Shown: positions 33,390-44,509, counted from the first letter of the stretch. The stretch is DNA of 64,000 nucleotides from Crambe crambe (GCA_963924555.1 OZ004598.1:3496501-3560500); one strand, 5' to 3'. Numbers and translations are program-made. The notes: generated by a model from the sequence alone, not told the origin.

Positions 33390-35092
33390 TCAGATCGTGA
33401 TGAGAATGGCAAAGAGTGCAAGAATGATTGAAAGATTATATCCTGGACTGCTTAATGGAATGCTGAGACCACAAAAGGAAGGTATAAAAGTGTAATTGGG
33501 ATTCTCTGGAATCAGAAGAGCACATTGTAGCCTCCAGCCACCATTATCTTTGCCAAGAATCTTATTCTGCATTTTCTGTAATCTTCTGTGATAGTCATCG
33601 TGATATTGGTTCATAAGAGATACACAGTAGTATGGAACAAGAAAAAGGATGAGGTCATATACCAAATGTATAGTGACAAAGATTATTTCTGGATCGATTT
33701 TTTTGTCATTCAGCAAGTAGTTCATAATTACAGTGAAATCTTCCAAAAGCTTAATGAAATACACAATCCATTGCATGACAAACCATTGTTGAAAAATGCC
33801 ATTGAGTGGAGCAATGAAGTGGCCTGTTTGATTATAATTTTTAATAAGAGTCACAAACCTCTCCTGTGGATCTCCCATCACATCATCTTCAGCATCCATA
33901 TCACTCTCCAACTTATCTTCTAACCACGTTGAGCTTAGTATGACTTTAGCACAATCCATAAGACTGTTATCAACATTGTTAGTTCTTAGTAACGGCTCGG
34001 TTTGGTGCCATGCAGTTCGCACTACCACTGTCACACAGATCATAAAGATTCTAGTAAATGAATGACAAGCATGGCTAATGTAGGCTATTCCAATATATGC
34101 TCTGGTATCGATTGGCATGGCACCAATACGCGTATCTTTTGTAATATTTTCTGATCCTCCTGTGTCAGTAGTAACAATGTACGGCCAATGTGTCAGTATT
34201 ACAATTGGTGTAATGGTTACAGGTATATAGATTATTAGACCCAGCACACATAAGAATATAACTCCTAAACGAGTGTACCACTTACACTCAAAGGATTTCT
34301 TATAAGCATCATTCAGTTTGTTAAAGTTGTCTTTGTCGATCACTGCATACAAGTAAAATCCTCCAATGCCATAAAGTAAGACCAAATATTCTAACACATG
34401 AGCGCCTTGAATAAAGGAGTGGATTATATCAAATGCAGGTGAAGTGTTATTGCTTTTTTGTCTCACAATCGTTGATAGAATCACACATCGTACTAATGAA
34501 GCAATAAATGCAATTATTGCCACCACCGTCAGTATATGAACCATTGCTCCACACTTCATGTAGCATTTCTGAACAAGTAAGAAACAGTTCTTTATCAATT
34601 AGCTAGCTAGTAAGAGGATCAAGTCAAAGGAAATTTCCATGATGTGATACATAGAGTTCTTCCTTACCCAGGGATGTTAGCTAAAAGGGACTGGAAGTAT
34701 TAGAAGGTGTGTATGGCTGTAGATGATGATTAGATATCTAGCCCATTAGCTACAAACTATTACTTTCATAATTAAATTAATGTGTTCACTTTCCCACAGA
34801 AAGTGCAAAAGGGCACGGGGAGGGTAGCTATTCAATGGCTGGCACCTTATGCTTCAAATAGGGTCTTCATGTCTATTGTGTTCACTTTTCCCACTGAAAA
34901 TGCCTCTCATGCAGTACTCAAAGGGGCATGCATGCATGAGAAGGGTTTTAATGTAGCTACTCAATATAATGGTACCTTATGCTTCATTGATGTTGTCTCT
35001 TCACCTGAAGAAAGTAATGGTTTCTCTTCATAATCACTACCACCTTCAAGTTGCTGCTTCTGCACATCTGCTCCACCATTCTCAATATCCAT
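33390..35092 (-). CDS. seven-helix membrane protein, gustatory-receptor-like topology, 2 exons, 431 aa
   Basis: Exon 1 (35092-34976) encodes a 39-residue hydrophilic N-terminus with EEKPLL, an acidic dileucine sorting-type motif. Exon 2 (34568-33390) joins in phase (AAG|GTACCA ... TTGTTCAG|AAA). Seven hydrophobic segments follow: around AMVHILTVVAIIAFIASLV, VLEYLVLLYGIGGFYLYAV, LGVIFLCVLGLIIYIPVTI, IGIAYISHACHSF..., WFVMQWIVYFIKLLEDFTV, IIFVTIHLVYDLILFLVPYY and a last one at the very C-terminus. A long hydrophilic loop (~75 aa) joins helices 4 and 5 and another (~45 aa) joins 6 and 7, with no tail. A soluble N-terminus, long 4-5 and 6-7 loops and a terminal helix 7 fit the insect gustatory/odorant-receptor-like ion-channel fold rather than a GPCR. 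This is topology-based inference; no family motif is certain. Confidence 0.7.
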
Positions 35093-35390
35093 TATGTTTT
35101 CTTCTGCTTGACTGGCCTAGCTATGGTTAGATGAATCTTGTTTGAAAATCCCCCCACTGGACTAGTCCTGTGATTCCACATAATACTATTTTCAACATCT
35201 GGATGTGGCAGACTTGTTGACATAGTGAAACTATACAACTACCAGGTGAGTGAACTTTTTTCACTCTACTATACATACTATATATGGCTAGGCCTAAGCT
35301 TTAATTGGATAGAACTTCTTTCAAACGAACGTTCTGGTCAACCACTTTCAACAACATCATGATAATGCCAATCTACTGGCTACAGTGATT

Positions 35391-35519
35391 TTCAGAAATC
35401 TTGCAACTTGAAATCGGTACTGCACATGTGCAGTATCTGAATTGGGCTACTCCACATGCGCAATACCGGTTTCGTTTTTGCCAAAATTGCAAGAAAACCG
35501 CTGTATAGTTATCACTGTA
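35391..35519. mobile_element. 129-bp TA-flanked MITE
   Basis: Inverted ends TACAGTGAT and ATCACTGTA. The inner arms are partly complementary (CAGAAATCTTGCAA / TTGCAAGAAAACC). Non-coding. Confidence 0.7.
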
Positions 35520-35654
35520 ATGGAACGATACACAGAGACTCACCTTTTGCTATTAGTATTGACTAAGGTTATTGATAACACTAGCAAGTCTTTCTCCGCC
35601 ATTATCTGACTTCAGTTAATATTATCAAATTTACAATTGAGCTGAACCGGTTTA

Positions 35655-36650
35655 TTCCCAAGGTACAATTAAAGAAACGTCAGTTGCTATCTTGGTTTAC
35701 ACCAATGTTCAGGAAATGTCTAAGACTCTATGCTAAAGTGCAAAACCAGATCACAACAGTTGTCACTCCAAATTGGAAGATGCTTTTCGCTCGGCATGTG
35801 TCCTGGCAAAGAAAAAATATGAGGCTTCCTCAATAACAGAGTTCTCTTCTGCTGAATTGCATCTATAAGTACATTAATATCCCAAGGAAAGGGGAAACAA
35901 TATCAGAGAGAGCGGTACTCTATGTAGGGATGAAAGAAGGTACGTATGTGCAGGAATGACTGAACCAACCTTTGACCTCATAGGCCAGCGAAGCTGGACT
36001 ATATATTATTTGCATCCTTCATCCCTACCCTTGTTTCCTTACTTCTTCGAGCAATAGTTATCCCTACATTTCATGGAAATGTTTTTTTCCCTTATGTTCT
36101 CTGTAGTACTAGCTCCATTCATAGAGAGTTGAAATTTATTCCAATCCATAAGGCTGGAGATTGTACACTGGTAGACTTTAGTTGTACAAAGGTACTTGAG
36201 CACATTATATATATCTAGCTGCAATAGGTGCTTTTCAAAAGTACAAGACAACATAACTGTTTCACAGTTTGGATTTATGAAAAACTGCTCAGCAAATGTT
36301 CTTCATCAGTAATATTGCTACTAGAGACTGAGCTAGCAAGGGTCATTGATACAGCACAAACTTCAATTGACATGTGTGAGTGGAATCTTATGGTCATGGA
36401 TCCAAAGCTGTCTTATGGGGAGACAGCAATGTGTCATCAGTATTGGAAACTCATGCATGCTCTCTGCACAGGGGAGTTTGCTTGGCCCCTTAATATATAT
36501 AATTAATGATCTACAAAACGAGAGCGTATTGACTGTAGCAGGGTGCAAGAGGATCAAGTCATACACAACTAAAGGGCAATTATACTTTGGATAGACAGGC
36601 CGTACCCAAGATCTTGACCTTGTGGTTTCCAATGACCTGAAATGAACCAC
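35655..36650 (+). pseudogene. LINE (non-LTR retrotransposon) reverse-transcriptase remnant
   Basis: Three collinear pieces in shifting frames: 35660-35840 gives LKKRQLLSWFTPMFRKCLRL (region before the RT domain). 36245-36345 gives QFGFMKNCSANVLHQ (RT motif QxGFxxxxS). 36450-36510 gives AQGSLLGPLIYIINDLQNES (RT motif QGSxLGPxLFxxYxND). The catalytic FADD box is not readable. A small inverted-repeat element (CTATGTAGGGATGA ... TCATCCCTACCC, 35923-36030) interrupts it. Multiple stops make it dead. Confidence 0.85.
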
Positions 36651-36977
36651 TTGACCTCAAAATCAGGTAGCTAGCATAGCTAGCTATGTGCTCGCAACTA
36701 ATCTGGAGACCTCACCTACCCGAGTGGCTTCAATTTCGACTTCAATAGACTGCTACCATGATTAAGGAATTCCCTTCCACCCATGGACATGAGCCAGCTG
36801 ATGCCAGTGTAGCCAGTTCATCCTATGCTTGGATCCCTACCCAGGGGAATTATTTGTTGCAAATGGGTCCCCCCAGATTTATTTTTTAAGTACTCTAAAA
36901 GCAATGTGCTGGCCACATAAAAATGTTCATCTATCAGCACAAAAATTATAAAACAAGTATAAATTTTAGCATAGTCA

Positions 36978-37310
36978 TCATTTTTTAAGTTGTAGTTTTG
37001 CTTTCACTGATGGCAAGTTATATTTTTCTTTTGCGACTTCTTCTGCAAGGACTCCTAAAGATACAACTCTACCACGTAAGGCATTAATGAGTTTATCAAA
37101 CATAGGGTACGAGTTATGGATCCCGTCACTGGGGGTAATTTGACACCAACTAGCCAAACCAGCACTCAAATATTCAGAAGGGGTTGCCAAGCTGTATCCA
37201 ATGGTTTGTATTTCACTGGGAAGCAGGCCACATTGACTGCAGATATCTTTCCATTTGTAGGCATGAGTGCCTATCAGGCCAACTATAAATGGAACATCTT
37301 TTTCTTCAAC
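36978..37310 (-). CDS. Death-fold domain exon (C-terminal)
   Basis: An exon with acceptor at 37310 and stop at 36978 reads VEEKDVPFIVGLIGTHAYKW, then WKDICSQCGLLPSEIQTIG, ASWCQITPSDGIHNSYPMFD and KLINALRGRVVSLGVLAEEV. The W-xx-I-...-L-...-EI-xx-I...W...L-xx-AL spacing is the Death-domain pattern; Death domains assemble signalling complexes by homotypic contacts. Probably the last exon of the gene whose first Death-domain exon is at 38302-38577, linked by small Ser/Pro-rich exons (about 38161-38203 and 37936-37966). The phases of those linkers could not be reconciled, so the link is tentative. Confidence 0.6.
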   Translation of the reverse strand, partial: VEEKDVPFIVGLIGTHAYKWKDICSQCGLLPSEIQTIGYSLATPSEYLSAGLASWCQITPSDGIHNSYPMFDKLINALRGRVVSLGVLAEEVAKEKYNLPSVKAKLQLKK

Positions 37311-38329
37311 CTGTATATCTATAATGCAATAAAATTAAAATAAAATGGATGATGATTCTTGATTCTTAATTATTTAGCTACATGGAGCTCATGGTTTTTA
37401 ATGAAGGTTTAATTTGGGTATCAGAGGTAGCTATAGCCTTATGCAATGTGGGGACTTTCTGGAATCACAAGAATGATGTCAGAATTAGCTATGGGGCACA
37501 TTGGCAAGCCTGCAAACAACATTGCCTGCATAGCTATAGTTGTAGCAATGCTGACCCTGTACCTACCTACCTACCTAGCTCACATGTGACATGAACAGCT
37601 GCATGTGCAGCTGTTATGCTAGTACCATAAGCTTTCTTTTGAGAATGCATGATAATTATTAATTCTTGGAGCATTGTGGAATAGGAAAATCATAATCTAC
37701 CAAAGTCCAATGTATATAGCTATTATACCAACTAGCGAACTAGCTATAGAGTCCAATACTGCATTATAGCCTATGTGACAACATTTAAAGTTTTCTTTTG
37801 TTATGGCTGATGCTTTACAATAAAAATTTCTGACTTTTGAGCAAAAGTAGAAAGTGTGAATTACGTTTGATTTCTACCCTCGACTGTCACATATAGTAGC
37901 TATTATTTCAAAAAATATACTTGGTAAGTGAGTACCTGATGAACCAGTTGCAGCTGTGCTGGGTGACTGTGGTTAAAATAATGGATACTTAGCCTCCTAC
38001 ATTGTAGCTACCTAGCTATACACGAGGTGCTAGTGGTCCAGAATCAGAATGTGGATAGGAGGAACACACAGTTTATACAATAATATTTATTATAATGTGT
38101 AGGCTAGTTGTAAGTTTTTCAAGTGTATATCTACATAGTTAGCTAGATCTATATACCTGCTGATGAAGGAGAGGCAGAAGCGACAGAAAACATCTTTTCT
38201 GGAAATCAAAATGATTAGAATAGAAGCCTTGCCATGAGTCAGTTCCCTCTGAAATGGAAGTAGCTATTGACCCCTTTTTTGTGTTGTAGCTATTCTTATA
38301 GCTAGCTCATCCATCCAAACTTACCCTCC

Positions 38330-38577
38330 TTGATTGTAGAGGCAATGGTCGTGTGTCCCCTTTCTTCTAGTTTTGTGACTAAACTATCCCAGCTTGGAGT
38401 GCCACTGTAAGCTTTAACCTCATCGTCGCCTCTCAGCCATGCTGCAATCATGTCTTCCGGAAGCAGTTTCATCTTATTCAGTCTTGCTCTGGATAATCCA
38501 AGTGATAGCCCCAGTCTTATCACATCAGCATCATCTAACTCTCCAAGGTAGTCTGTGACTTTAACAAGGTCAGCCAT
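38330..38577 (-). CDS. Death-fold domain exon (N-terminal) of probable adaptor
   Basis: From ATG at 38577 the frame reads MADLVKVTDYLGELDDADVI, RLGLSLGLSRARLNKMKLLP, DMIAAWLRGDDEV and SWDSLVTKLEERGHTTIAST, a compact Death domain of ~85 residues. A GTAAGT donor follows at about 38329 in phase 1. It is followed on the same strand by small exons and the second Death-fold exon. A two-Death-domain adaptor would be unusual. Lies immediately outside the left inverted repeat of the kinase-bearing element. Confidence 0.65.
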
Positions 38578-38852
38578 TTGTAAAGGATTCTGAGTGGCAG
38601 CTACAATTTTAAAAAAGAGGATGAGAAGCTAGCTACTAAGCTATATACCTATAGTCTAGACCACTCGTATACTTTGGCTATAGCTAGACTATATTTGCAT
38701 CTTGGTCTCATCTCTGCTATGACACCACAGTTATCTGCAGGTCTTACTCGTTCTTGTAGCCATTTCTGTACTGTAGTTTGGGGGCTGGGCGGCTACGTAA
38801 ATCTTGTTTTACTATGGCAGTGTAAGTAAGAGGGTGAAGAAAATTCAGGGGC

Positions 38853-38950
38853 GTATGGTGGCCGAGAAGGGTCACCCGCGACCGCTTCGCAAATATTCAC
38901 TGCCGCCCGCGGTATCCATAATACCGCCAGCGGTACCCCCCCACCATAGA
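38853..38950. repeat. ~100-bp G+C-rich inverted-repeat element
   Basis: It starts TATGGTGGCCGAGAAGGGTC and ends CCACCATA. Its first 20 bp match the start of the adjacent long inverted repeat (TACGGTGGCCGAGAAGGGTC), so it is probably a non-autonomous relative of the 5.5-kb element. Confidence 0.55.
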
Positions 38951-38960
38951 CTATAGAGGT

Positions 38961-39080
38961 TACTACGGTGGCCGAGAAGGGTCATGTCGCTCTGCCGCGC
39001 CGACTTAGCGGCCGCGCGGTACTTGAGCGGCCGATCGGCCGATCGAGCGGTGACGGCTAATTGGAGAGAAATGTTTAAAT
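38961..39080 (+). repeat. left terminal inverted repeat of 5.5-kb element
   Basis: Strongly G+C-rich compared with surroundings, with internal GATCGGCCGATC palindromes. It ends 33 bp before the kinase ATG, so it must carry the kinase promoter or 5' UTR. Confidence 0.9.
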
Positions 39081-39113
39081 ATTGCAACCACGTGTTCACA
39101 ATCAGCTCGCTTG

Positions 39114-42100
39114 ATGGCAGACTCACACTCTCCTGGATCACTGCTACTAGAGATGAGTCAGGTGCTACACGACAAGGCAAAATCATTAAAAGCCTCTAAG
39201 TCAAAGAAAGTCAGGTCTGTTGGCTTGGATGACACTTCTGAAGACGAGAGAGAAGGTCAGTTATATAGCTAGTTGTGGGGAAGGTTTTACTTTAAAATGA
39301 AGGTGTGTACTTTGCAGATATACTTGTTAGAGCACACAAACTACAAAAAAAATTGAAGTCTAAACCTAAACTTGGCAATGACATTGTGCTAGTAAGTGAG
39401 GTACTGGAAAGAAGTTGCATTGATATGAATGTTATTTCAATATAGATAGCTATATGTAAGATGCAAGAAGGTCGACAGGGTGTATATAGTAAAGCCAAGT
39501 CCCCTTACATTGAAATGAGTGTCAGGCGGAGTGACTGCTATAAGGCGGTTACCAAAAAAGCCGCAAAAAAGTGCCATCTAGTTTACCATGGAAGCAACTC
39601 TCTCTCTTTTTAAATTGAATGGAGCACGTATTTTGGATGAGGAAATCACTGTAGGTGGCAAAACTAAACCGTGGACGATGGACAATTATATACTTCTAAT
39701 GAAAAAGTCGCCAAATAATATAAAGTTGGGTGTTGGTTGCATTACACCGGACGATGATAGGTTAGTACCTTGGTCCTGCTGCATGGTATAATTCTGTAGT
39801 GCATAGAATAAAGGGCTTTGTATCAATACTATAAAATTTCTCTATGCTTAGCTACTGCAAATTTAATTTTTTAGGAATCTGATGATGAAGCAAGTAATGG
39901 TGCATCTGGTATGCTGCATGTGAATCTTTTTTTTTTATGTCAATTATTATGTAGGTCATAGGTTTATGATTAGTTTTCTGTGGGGATTTATTGTAGCAGC
40001 TGATAATCAATTAAGTTGCTATTAATGATTATTGTGTAGTTTCAGAAGTGCACTATGAGACCTGTGGTGATGAAAAGTTGACTGGTAAAGCTAAGTTTTT
40101 TCTTATTCAAGTTATCAGATTGTTACCAACCTTTAGTTCTTTATACTCCTGTATTAATGGATGGAGACAGGAGGTTTATAAAGCCTGTTGATAGGAAATT
40201 CTTAGGCCAGCTTGGTGTGTATCAGCCCGAAAATGATGGTTACCAAGTAGCATCCTTTCATAAAGGTATTTGAGGGCATAATAATATGTAGTATCTTGGA
40301 TCATAATTTTACTGGCTTTAGGAAATGAGATAATATTAAGTCCTTTCGTGGATACTGCTGATAATGTGTTAATTACAATAATGATAAACTTAGACACTAT
40401 ATTGTGTATCATCTACACATGCTGGCTCACAGTATACTTGGTCTACCATAGTTGGAGAGCCTATGGAATTCCCCTCAACCCCTGTTATTTATGTGAATAA
40501 AGGGGGTCTATACCAATGTATTGTCAAGTTCAAAGAAAAGGAAATCAAAGGGAAATTAGTGACTGTTCGTGTTGATGTTGGTATGTTGTGTGATTATACT
40601 GCAGAAGTATTATTCAATTAAGTGATGCTCTTGCTTTTTAGCATCTCCTCAATCTTCCAGTACTGAAAAAAGACACCGTGTGCATGATGGCCCCCCTTCC
40701 AGCGGAGAGCACCTGAGGGGAACTCCCCAACAGGGTCCCAGTGTTAGTGTCAGTGCAGATTCTGCTGTGTCCAGTGCTGGATCGAGTTATGTGGCTTCCA
40801 CAAAAGTGTCAGTTCCTTCCACAAAGGTGCCAATCTTAGCCACTCAAGCACCTTGCACTTCCAGTCTAGACTCCTGTCAAGGTGCACAAGTTATTTATGT
40901 TTATATGTAATTACTTCCATTGCATAACTGTGTAGTCCTGCATTTCTCAGAGAGCGAGATTTCTAGTGCAACAAGTGGTTATGCACAAGAGAGATTGTTG
41001 GGCAGTGGAGGGTTTGGTGTTGTCTATAAAGGTATCCTCAATGGTTCATATGTTGCCATCAAGAAATTAACTGAGGTAATTCTAATAGTTATAATAATAT
41101 AGTGCTTTCAATTGGTCACTTTCAGGATGGTGCATTAGCTCTTGCTGGTGGTCAGGAAAAGAGGTTATCAGATTCATTCACTCTCTCTGGCCTACTTGCC
41201 AGTGAAATCAGAGCCCTGACGAAGTATAGATAATAATGCCATAGATACATAGTTTAAATTTTGGTAGTTACTGCTTACAGATGCCGCCATCGCAATTTAG
41301 TGGACTTGATGGGATTTTGCCTTTCTCCTCCTATGTTGGTATATGAATATATGGAGCAGGGAAATCTTTATGATCAAATTTTTAACAAGGTATAGTATAT
41401 TATTTTTCAAAGTCATAGATTTGAAGCTAATTTAATCACTACAGAAAGCTCCTCCCTTAACCTGGCGACAAAGATCTGTGATTTTGAAGGATGTCTGTCG
41501 TGGTTTGTTATGGCTTCATGGTGCCAATCCCCAAGTAGTTCATGGAGATATTAAAGCGTATGTGGACTCTATTACTCATTGTAATATTGCATTCATATTC
41601 TCTATCCAGGGCCAATATACTCCTGGATCAGCATTTGACTGCAAAACTGGGGGACTTTGGTTTCACCAGAGAATTTCCTCAGGTCGTTGGAGGGCGAACC
41701 ATGATAACTGCACCAGTAGTGGCCAAGTCATTGGGGTACTGCCCTCCAGAAATGGATACTTGCCACTTATCACCAAAGAGTGATGTTTTTTCTTATGGTG
41801 TTGTGAGTTAATAATGAAAATAGCTTATTATTATACATGCATTCTTATTCATTTAGGTAGCTCTGGAAACATTTAGTGGACAGGAAGCCTATGACAAGGG
41901 AAGGGTTGATCCACTTCTGGTAAGTCCATCTTATCCCATTTCTGTTCAAATATGCACAATAGTAGTTAGGTGGACAGGAATTCTGTGTTCTGGTACTTAG
42001 TCTAACCATACAATAATTATGCTAAGGCTCACCCCACAATGCAAAAAAATAATTTTGTCCAGACCGAGCATCTTGATGAAGCCAGAAAGAGTGTGAATGG

Positions 42101-42303
42101 GTACAAGAGCGTGGCTGATCCAAAGGCTGGTGAGCTGCCACATTACCTGCTTCTTCTCTATTATAAAATTATAGAGCAGAGCCTCTTGAAACACAGCAAA
42201 TGTCCTTCATCTAAAATGGTAAACCTTTGTACTCTGTTCTAGATAATAATAATAATTTCAATTATTGTAGTTGATGCAGTGGTGGTGTGAAACAAACTTC
42301 TAG
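39114..42303 (+). CDS. Pelle/IRAK-like protein kinase with Ig-like domain, ~16 exons
   Basis: ATG at 39114 ([16 protein letters not shown]). Exons 1-3 (39114-39255, 39318-39391, from 39446) encode a basic leader and an unrecognised ~90-aa domain ([20 protein letters not shown] ... [20 protein letters not shown]). Exons at 40143-40535 give an Ig-like module ([13 protein letters not shown] ... [10 protein letters not shown]), then a Ser/Thr/Pro-rich linker. The kinase domain has [11 protein letters not shown] (41001), VAIKK, a helix-C SEIRAL, HGDIKAANILLD (41541, split by an intron) and GDFGF (41653), stop at 42303. The catalytic Lys, Asp, Asn and DFG are present; HRD is HGD, as in IRAK/plant receptor kinases (non-RD). 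There is no Death domain, signal peptide or membrane span, so it is probably cytosolic. One apparent +1 frame change lies at ~39581-39612 in a CT/T run. Encoded inside the TIR-bounded element. Confidence 0.82.
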
Positions 42304-42415
42304 TATCTCTACCATTATAAAACTCTTTCAAAACAGTATAGCTAAGAATTCTGTATCAGATTCATCATAAACTTTGTGTTGTAGCTACTGTAAGAAATTT
42401 AGAATAAATCATCTG

Positions 42416-44203
42416 CTACCAAAGTTCAATGTGGTGAACTAGTTTGATATAAACATTCTGACAGTTATTGTGAGTGATATCACCCTCACTCAAGTGCAAT
42501 TCAGTCTCCAGAGCCCTTCTTGCAACAGTCCTAAAGAAATTTGGACACAGCAATGGTGCAGGCTTTGACTCTAGCATACTCTGCCCACAGGCTACAATCA
42601 ATGGATTGTAGCTGGTCTTCTGAGCCTTGAAACAAAACATGGTTACCAATGAAACTAAACTCAAAGCAGCAGACATACCATACAAGTCTGGCATATCATA
42701 GATGTCAATGGGACGGCCATGTGGAGTGTCTACAGTATGATTCTTTCTTATAGGATGATTATTCCAATCTCTGACGAAAGCCTCCAAATCTTTATGTAAA
42801 AGGTTTCCAAACACATAACCCAAGGTATATCTGGAGTTCAAAAGTGAGACCCAGCTATAGAAAAGACATCTGCATTATCAACCTGTGAATATTGTTCTTG
42901 TCGAATAGTCCATCTGTCAGAAGGTCCTTGATCATAAACAAGACAATCAACAAAAGATCTCCCACTAACTCGTATACCTACCCTGCACAATGTTATCCAC
43001 CAATCTGTTTTAAATCTCCTCAACTGGGCCCAAAGAGACTCAATTCTCTAATAAGATACTGTGATTACTATGTGGAAACTTTTGTAATAATTATTAATTT
43101 GCAGTATTAGATGTTGAAGGTCCATATATATAAAACTCTTACAACCGGCCAGTGAATCATTATGGTTCATTCGGAATGCTAAGTGAACTTTAGCAAGTTT
43201 GCAATTCTCAGTTCCGCAATCACATCGCACAACTTTAGGACAGCCTAGTCAAATACAGCTAGTTTATTCATGCAACCAAGCATTTGTACCTTAATATACC
43301 TCCACAGCTCTCCACACATTCTAAATAATATCGTGAAATCACCCTCGGGTCTTGATTTGTTGAGGACAGTTTCAGCCATAAAATCTTCCTAGAAAACCTA
43401 ATGGATACATGAACAGTAGCTACCAAGACTACTAAGATATATATTAAACAAGCATCAAAACATACCCATCGATGCAACCGTGAATGGAGAGTCCATACGG
43501 AGTGAGCTTATCATAACCATCAACATGCCATAATTGATTAGGTCCCTAATTATAACAGCTATACCTTTAATAATCCATACAATGATTATGGCTAGCTCAT
43601 TAACCTTGCACTTATATGATCTTCTTTTCAGGCGCCTGCTCTTCCTCTGCTCTACTCCCTCTGGATCCAATTGTCTCAGCAGCTGCATAACTGTATCTCT
43701 ATGATCAATAATTGCTAGATTCTATGAGGTTCTTTAATTAAAGGAAGTAGTTATAAACCTTCTCAATATTATCTTATATTTAGTCCTGAGTATCCTCCAC
43801 AATGCTCGATAGCCACACAACTTATCAGGTGACTGCAATAGAAGCTAGAACATGTACACATAACCATTTCATTTTAACACAACTTTACACCAATAATATT
43901 CATAAGAACTTGTATTAGAGCTTTAAGAGTATCTTCTGGTGGATCAGTAGTGCGTCTCTTAAGCCCTAGCTTTCGAAACTGCCGCTTTAACCAGGACATA
44001 CTGTAAGTGGGAAAATGCAAACTCAATACATAGCAGGCAGTGGTTGTGTGCCGTTTATGCTCTCCTTTAGTGTGCCACTTCATCAAGGATCTAGAACCCC
44101 ATCTATGTCTATGATAAGCTAGTGCTTGTATGACTATGGCTGCTTCATCTATATGACATGCCATACCTTTTTGTGACTCCATGTACCAAACATAATCTTT
44201 CAA
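42416..44203 (-). CDS. integrase-core DDE transposase, multi-exon
   Basis: Minus-strand exons give, in order: SWLKRQFRKLGLKRRTTDPP (helix-turn-helix-like start, ~44000), LLRQLDPEGVEQRKSRRLKR (~43660), LWHVDGYDKLTPYGLSIHGC (~43520, first Asp), RKILWLKLSSTNQDPRVISR (~43350), VVRCDCGTENCKL (~43220, second Asp), RIESLWAQLRRFKTDWW (~43040, Glu) and FVRDWNNHPIRKNHTVDTPH (~42790). This is the retroviral-integrase-like DDE fold used by some eukaryotic DNA transposons (Ginger/IS3EU-type; superfamily not settled). The 5' part may extend to a short exon near 44310. Coding looks largely intact across GT-AG introns, though not every junction was resolved. Convergent with the kinase gene. Confidence 0.8.
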
Positions 44204-44390
44204 GAATTACTTTGTACGGCCTTCCAGTATAAAAATATTCGATTAGGACTTCTGGGTAGGAAATAAACTACCATATCTAATCTAGAAGTCGCCTGCAAAC
44301 ATAGCCTTACCATCTGTTACAGCAGCATTCATTATGCATATGATAAGCATACAGACACCGTCGCATCTATTAATGGTCGCATGCGCAGTT

Positions 44391-44504
44391 TTTAAAAATT
44401 TCTCTCCAATTAGCCGTCACCGCTCGATCGGCCGATCGGCCGCTCAAATACCGCGCGACCGCTAAGTCGGCAGAGCGACATGACCCTTCTCGACCACCGT
44501 AGTA
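44391..44504 (-). repeat. right terminal inverted repeat of 5.5-kb element
   Basis: Inverted counterpart of 38961-39080, inner end adjacent to the transposase 5' region. It lacks a GCGCC segment present in the left copy. Confidence 0.9.
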
Positions 44505-44509
44505 TCTAT

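Larger units (their letters stand above)
38961..44504. mobile_element. 5.5-kb DNA transposon with long TIRs carrying a kinase gene and an integrase-type transposase
   Basis: Left repeat 38961-39080 and right repeat 44391-44504 are inverted copies: TACTACGGTGG(C/T)CGAGAAGG, ...GTCATGTCGCTCTGCC, ...GAGCGGCCGATCGGCCGATC, ...GAGCGGTGACGGCTAATTGG. They differ by a 5-bp indel and a handful of substitutions. Between them are two convergent genes, a Pelle/IRAK-like kinase (+) and a DDE integrase-like transposase (-). Each starts within ~35-190 bp of a repeat and they end 113 bp apart. Nothing else lies inside. No clear target-site duplication is visible; the right flank is another inverted-repeat element. 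The inference is that the element encodes both genes. Confidence 0.75.

Noticed and set aside
33588-33923. Plus-strand 111-aa frame
   Set aside because: Antisense shadow of the seven-helix membrane protein exon.
34569-34598. MIKNCFLLVQ as the true N-terminus of the membrane protein
   Set aside because: A TTGTTCAG acceptor follows these codons and an upstream exon with ATG and GT donor joins in phase, so these residues are intronic.
38961-39080. CpG-island promoter of a normal host gene
   Set aside because: The same sequence occurs inverted at 44391-44504, so it is better explained as a terminal inverted repeat that may also act as promoter.
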